A stretch of 64,000 nucleotides of DNA from JAIBAJ01 sp965284645 (GTDB lineage Bacteria; Bacteroidota; Bacteroidia; JAIBAJ01): assembly GCA_965284645.1 (NCBI GenBank), contig OZ260106.1:4216001-4280000 (forward strand), given 5' to 3'. The position numbers and the translations under genes are program-made. Shown here in pieces: positions 59,732 to 64,000 of the stretch (position 1 is the first letter of the stretch; each line of letters begins with the position of its first letter). A model generated the notes under the pieces. That model had not been told where the DNA came from. It did no database searches and was given only the letters and a program-made list of their open reading frames with translations.

Positions 59732-59888
59732 GTATTTCGGGCAAGGATAGAGGCAGGTAGCCCACAGAGATGCGTAGTGATAACGAAGCAGATCGAGGAC
59801 TACCGCCGAAAGCCTGGCCCTGACGCCCATGTACAACTGTTTATTCCGGCACCGATGCGGTTTTCGGCGGAAGGGAGCCCGCCAAATC
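59732..59888 (-). repeat. Family 1 intergenic repeat, copy G (diverged)
   Basis: Forward strand TATTTCGGGCAAGGATAGAG through GGGAGCCCGCCAAAT. The stem is CCGCCGAAAGCC (59803-59814) with GGTTTTCGGCGG (59859-59870), 12 pairs with one G-U. The stem is displaced by a few bases relative to other copies, into the GGCTTTCGG block. It lies between the Rieske gene and uvrB. The remainder of 59506-59924 shows nothing recognisable. Confidence 0.75.
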
Positions 59889-59924
59889 ATTAAAAATCTA
59901 CTCTAAAATATTGGGGAAGTAGTG

Positions 59925-61943
<2,019 letters not shown>

Positions 61944-62051
61944 TTTATGAAAGGATAAAAATCAAGTTACAAATCTCAAAGATTTTATAATAGGTTAAAC
62001 GATTGTAAATGTTAAGGATGGTTATTTCTATATTCAAATATATAATAAGTC

Positions 62052-62059
62052 TACTTTTG
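62052..62059 (+). promoter_or_regulatory. -7 promoter box of the retropepsin-like gene
   Basis: TACTTTTG, a perfect TAnnTTTG match identical to the rRNA boxes, lies 27 bases before the expected start position at 62086. No clear -33 element is seen. Confidence 0.5.
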
Positions 62060-62085
62060 ACGAAAATATACTCTATTGATAAAAA

Positions 62086-62466
62086 AAGGGACATGCTTAT
62101 TCTATAATTAAACTAAGCAATCCAAGAAATCCTGAATTGCAGCCAATTGAAATAAAATCGCTAGTAGACACGGGTGCATTAATGCTATGCATTCCATCAA
62201 GTATCGCTGAAAAATTAAAGTTGGAAGAACTAGACAGGAGACCGGTTTTAATTGCAGATTGGAGTTCGCATCATGTTCCTTATGTTGGTCCAGTGCGAGT
62301 AGATTTTGGTAATCGGTTTTGCTTTGTAGGGGCTTTGGTTATCGGAGAGGAGACTTTATTAGGGGCAGTTCCGATGGAGGACATGGATTTAGTTGTTCAC
62401 CCGGCCACCCAACAATTGATGGCCAACCCTTTGCACCCGAACAAACCAAGTTACATCATAAAATAG
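62086..62466 (+). CDS. Retropepsin-like clan AA aspartic protease, start codon lost or non-standard
   Basis: Frame with the aspartic-protease signature LVDTGALMLCIP and the second half HVPYVGPVRVDFGNR, FVGALVIGEETLLGAVPMED, which I recognise from a family of small bacterial retropepsins. Family members usually begin MG-x-Y-x-x-I-x-LSNPR; here the equivalent GHAYSIIKLSNPRNPE is intact, but the codon where Met is expected is AAG at 62086. The first usable alternative start is a TTG at 62137, which would lose 17 conserved residues. The gene could therefore be silent, use a rare initiator, or start at TTG. The rest of the frame is undamaged. The substrate is unknown. Confidence 0.7.
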   Translation, partial: KGHAYSIIKLSNPRNPELQPIEIKSLVDTGALMLCIPSSIAEKLKLEELDRRPVLIADWSSHHVPYVGPVRVDFGNRFCFVGALVIGEETLLGAVPMEDMDLVVHPATQQLMANPLHPNKPSYIIK

Positions 62467-62521
62467 CATGTTTACAATTGGAGTTGTGGGATGGAAAGTG
62501 TTGAGCCTTAATTTCTAAAGA

Positions 62522-64000
62522 CTAAATTCCTGCTTTACCATTTTTGGCAACGGTCAAGTTATTTTTTGCCAGTTGGCTAGTTGGATTTAACTCCACCGCT
62601 TTGGTACCTGCAGCAATGGCTTTATCCCATTCCTTGAGCATGTTGTAGGCCGAACAAATGTTGTTATAAGCCAAATCATAATTGGGTTTAAGTTTCAGCG
62701 ATTCTTCTGCGGCCTTCACACAATTGCGGTAATCGCCAACCATGTAGTATTCCAAACTTGCATTTAACCAGGTTTCAGGGCTAGGGTTCTTCTTTGCTGC
62801 CTCCAGCGCAATATCCAACTTGGTTGTGGCGGCACCTTTGGGTAAAGCTTGCAAACTTGCAGCTAGATTGTTAAGTCCCACATGATTAGGACTTACTGCT
62901 AACCCTCGTTTTACAATAGATAAGGCTTCCCCAAAACGGCCTTTTTGCAATAGAAAACTACCAAAATAGGAATAACATTCTGGATTTTTCGGATTGAATT
63001 CAATTGATTTTTTGAAGTTAGCTTCGGCCTCATCTGGATGACCTGTAGCTCCTTTGAGCACACCCAAATTTATGTACACATAGGAATATTGAGGCCACAA
63101 GGCTTTTGCCTTTTCAAAATAGACTTCAGCGTTGGCATAATCCCCTTTTGCCATTAAGGCATTGGCATAATTCATTAAACCACGGGCATTGTTTGGGCTT
63201 TTCACAGTAACATCTTGCCAGAGAGTTTCAGCTGAATTCCATACTTTGCAGCGTTGGTGTGCCCCATAAGCATGAGCTCCCAATAATACAGCTGCTCCCA
63301 TGATTATAACAGGTTTGTTAAAGCTCTTGGATTCTAATTGAACAAAAAGCATTCGAAAAGTCCAAGCAGTAGCCAAACAAAGGCCGATATATGGAAAAAA
63401 CACTCGGTGATCATTCAATACCTCTGCAAAGGGAAAAAAGCTGGAGGTTGGCAATAAGGCGGCATAAAACCATAAAATACCAAAACTAACTGGTCGCCAA
63501 GCTTTGTTAACCCAGGTTTGAAAGGCTATAAACAAGGTAAAAAGAATAAAAATCACACCAATCAAAACACGATCATCGAAAGGATTTTTAATGAGTGTCC
63601 AGTCGGTATCGGCACTTAAATTAAATGGCAAAATAAAATTGTTGACATAATGGACAACCACAAAAAACTGAGTTTGGAGGTAATACCATCGGTCACCACC
63701 GCCAGAGGTCCAAGTATCAGGCGTATTGCTTTGGGCATACAAAAAGAGAAAAACGCCTAAAATGAAAGCTGGCAAAACAAGCATAAGCATGTTTTTCAAT
63801 GGCAAAGCCTTCCATGAACCATCCCATTCAAATTCTAGCATATACAATAAAAGTAATGGTCCAAACATGACAGCGGGCTCCTTAACAAAGAAACCGACCA
63901 CAATAGGCAACAAAAACAAATACGTTTTCTTGGCGATTTTTGAATATTGGTAAAGCACAAAGGCTAGGACAATCATTAAGGTAGAGAAGCTATCACTGCG
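62522..64000 (-). CDS. TMTC-like membrane protein with TPR domain, N-terminus beyond window
   Basis: At least 490 residues; the frame continues in phase to base 64000, so the ATG at 63976 is internal. The first 260 visible residues hold several membrane segments (VVGFFVKEPAVMFGPLLLLY, WYYLQTQFFVVVHYVNNFIL, FAEVLNDHRVFFPYIGLCLA). The remaining 230 residues carry at least five TPR units (ANALMAKGDYANAEVYFEKA, LGVLKGATGHPDEAEANFKK, FGSFLLQKGRFGEALSIVKR). The layout equals that of the gene at 11422-13044, so this is a second family member. Glycosyltransferase activity is possible but unproven. Confidence 0.75.
   Translation of the reverse strand, partial: RSDSFSTLMIVLAFVLYQYSKIAKKTYLFLLPIVVGFFVKEPAVMFGPLLLLYMLEFEWDGSWKALPLKNMLMLVLPAFILGVFLFLYAQSNTPDTWTSGGGDRWYYLQTQFFVVVHYVNNFILPFNLSADTDWTLIKNPFDDRVLIGVIFILFTLFIAFQTWVNKAWRPVSFGILWFYAALLPTSSFFPFAEVLNDHRVFFPYIGLCLATAWTFRMLFVQLESKSFNKPVIIMGAAVLLGAHAYGAHQRCKVWNSAETLWQDVTVKSPNNARGLMNYANALMAKGDYANAEVYFEKAKALWPQYSYVYINLGVLKGATGHPDEAEANFKKSIEFNPKNPECYSYFGSFLLQKGRFGEALSIVKRGLAVSPNHVGLNNLAASLQALPKGAATTKLDIALEAAKKNPSPETWLNASLEYYMVGDYRNCVKAAEESLKLKPNYDLAYNNICSAYNMLKEWDKAIAAGTKAVELNPTSQLAKNNLTVAKNGKAGI

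Noticed and set aside
59690..59893. Overlapping frames on both strands
   Set aside because: They translate family 1 copy G.

Overview
The window is a chromosomal segment from a member of the Bacteroidota. The evidence is a complete type IX secretion and gliding locus (porP/sprF-gldK-gldL-gldM-gldN), a DUF5686 outer-membrane protein, a secreted protein with a C-terminal sorting-like domain, and promoters with the phylum-specific -7 box TAnnTTTG. Housekeeping genes (alaS, purE, etfAB, metG, gpmI, topA, uvrB, one rRNA operon) are spread throughout, so this is core chromosome rather than a plasmid or phage. It appears to be a heterotrophic, respiring organism. The species cannot be named from the sequence alone.

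Layout. 1-3158: alaS (reverse, cut by the window start) and a higBA toxin-antitoxin pair. 3458-15736: a T9SS-type cargo protein, a DUF4143-type ATPase, an SPFH protein, a DUF5686 protein, a TMTC-like membrane/TPR protein, purE and a hybrid histidine kinase. 15737-16850: a gene-free stretch made mostly of dispersed repeats. 16851-21335: etfBA, a TPR lipoprotein-like or secreted protein, an M15 peptidase and a small secreted protein. 21429-26440: a reverse-strand rRNA operon (16S, tRNA-Ile, tRNA-Ala, 23S, 5S) with three tandem promoters at about 26601-26844. 26954-36464: SDR, YqeY, transglutaminase-like protein, metG, diheme cytochrome, TPR protein, polytopic membrane protein and gpmI. 37186-43528: a multi-domain ABC transporter, a small membrane protein and an AsmA-family protein. 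43764-53322: topA, a degenerate arginase-family protein and porP-gldKLMN. 53436-58210: a small protein and the dabA-dabB inorganic-carbon transporter. 58459-64000: Rieske oxygenase, uvrB, a retropepsin-like gene with a damaged or unusual start, and a second TMTC-like protein cut by the window end.

The most unusual content is intergenic. Seven copies of a roughly 150-230 nt element (family 1) share a fixed GGCGGG(C/T) end and two conserved blocks. They also contain a long-range stem whose sequence differs between copies while pairing is kept, which is what selection on a folded RNA or cruciform would leave. A second family (family 2, three copies and a remnant) is built from modular hairpins between imperfect terminal inverted repeats; one copy supplies the last codons of an ATPase gene and another has cleanly lost its central hairpin. 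No recognisable mobilising gene is present in the window for either family.

Other points: the arginase-family protein beside the T9SS genes has lost three of the six expected metal ligands. The -7 boxes of several genes sit only a few bases from the start codon, suggesting very short leaders or leaderless mRNAs. A number of genes appear to start with TTG.
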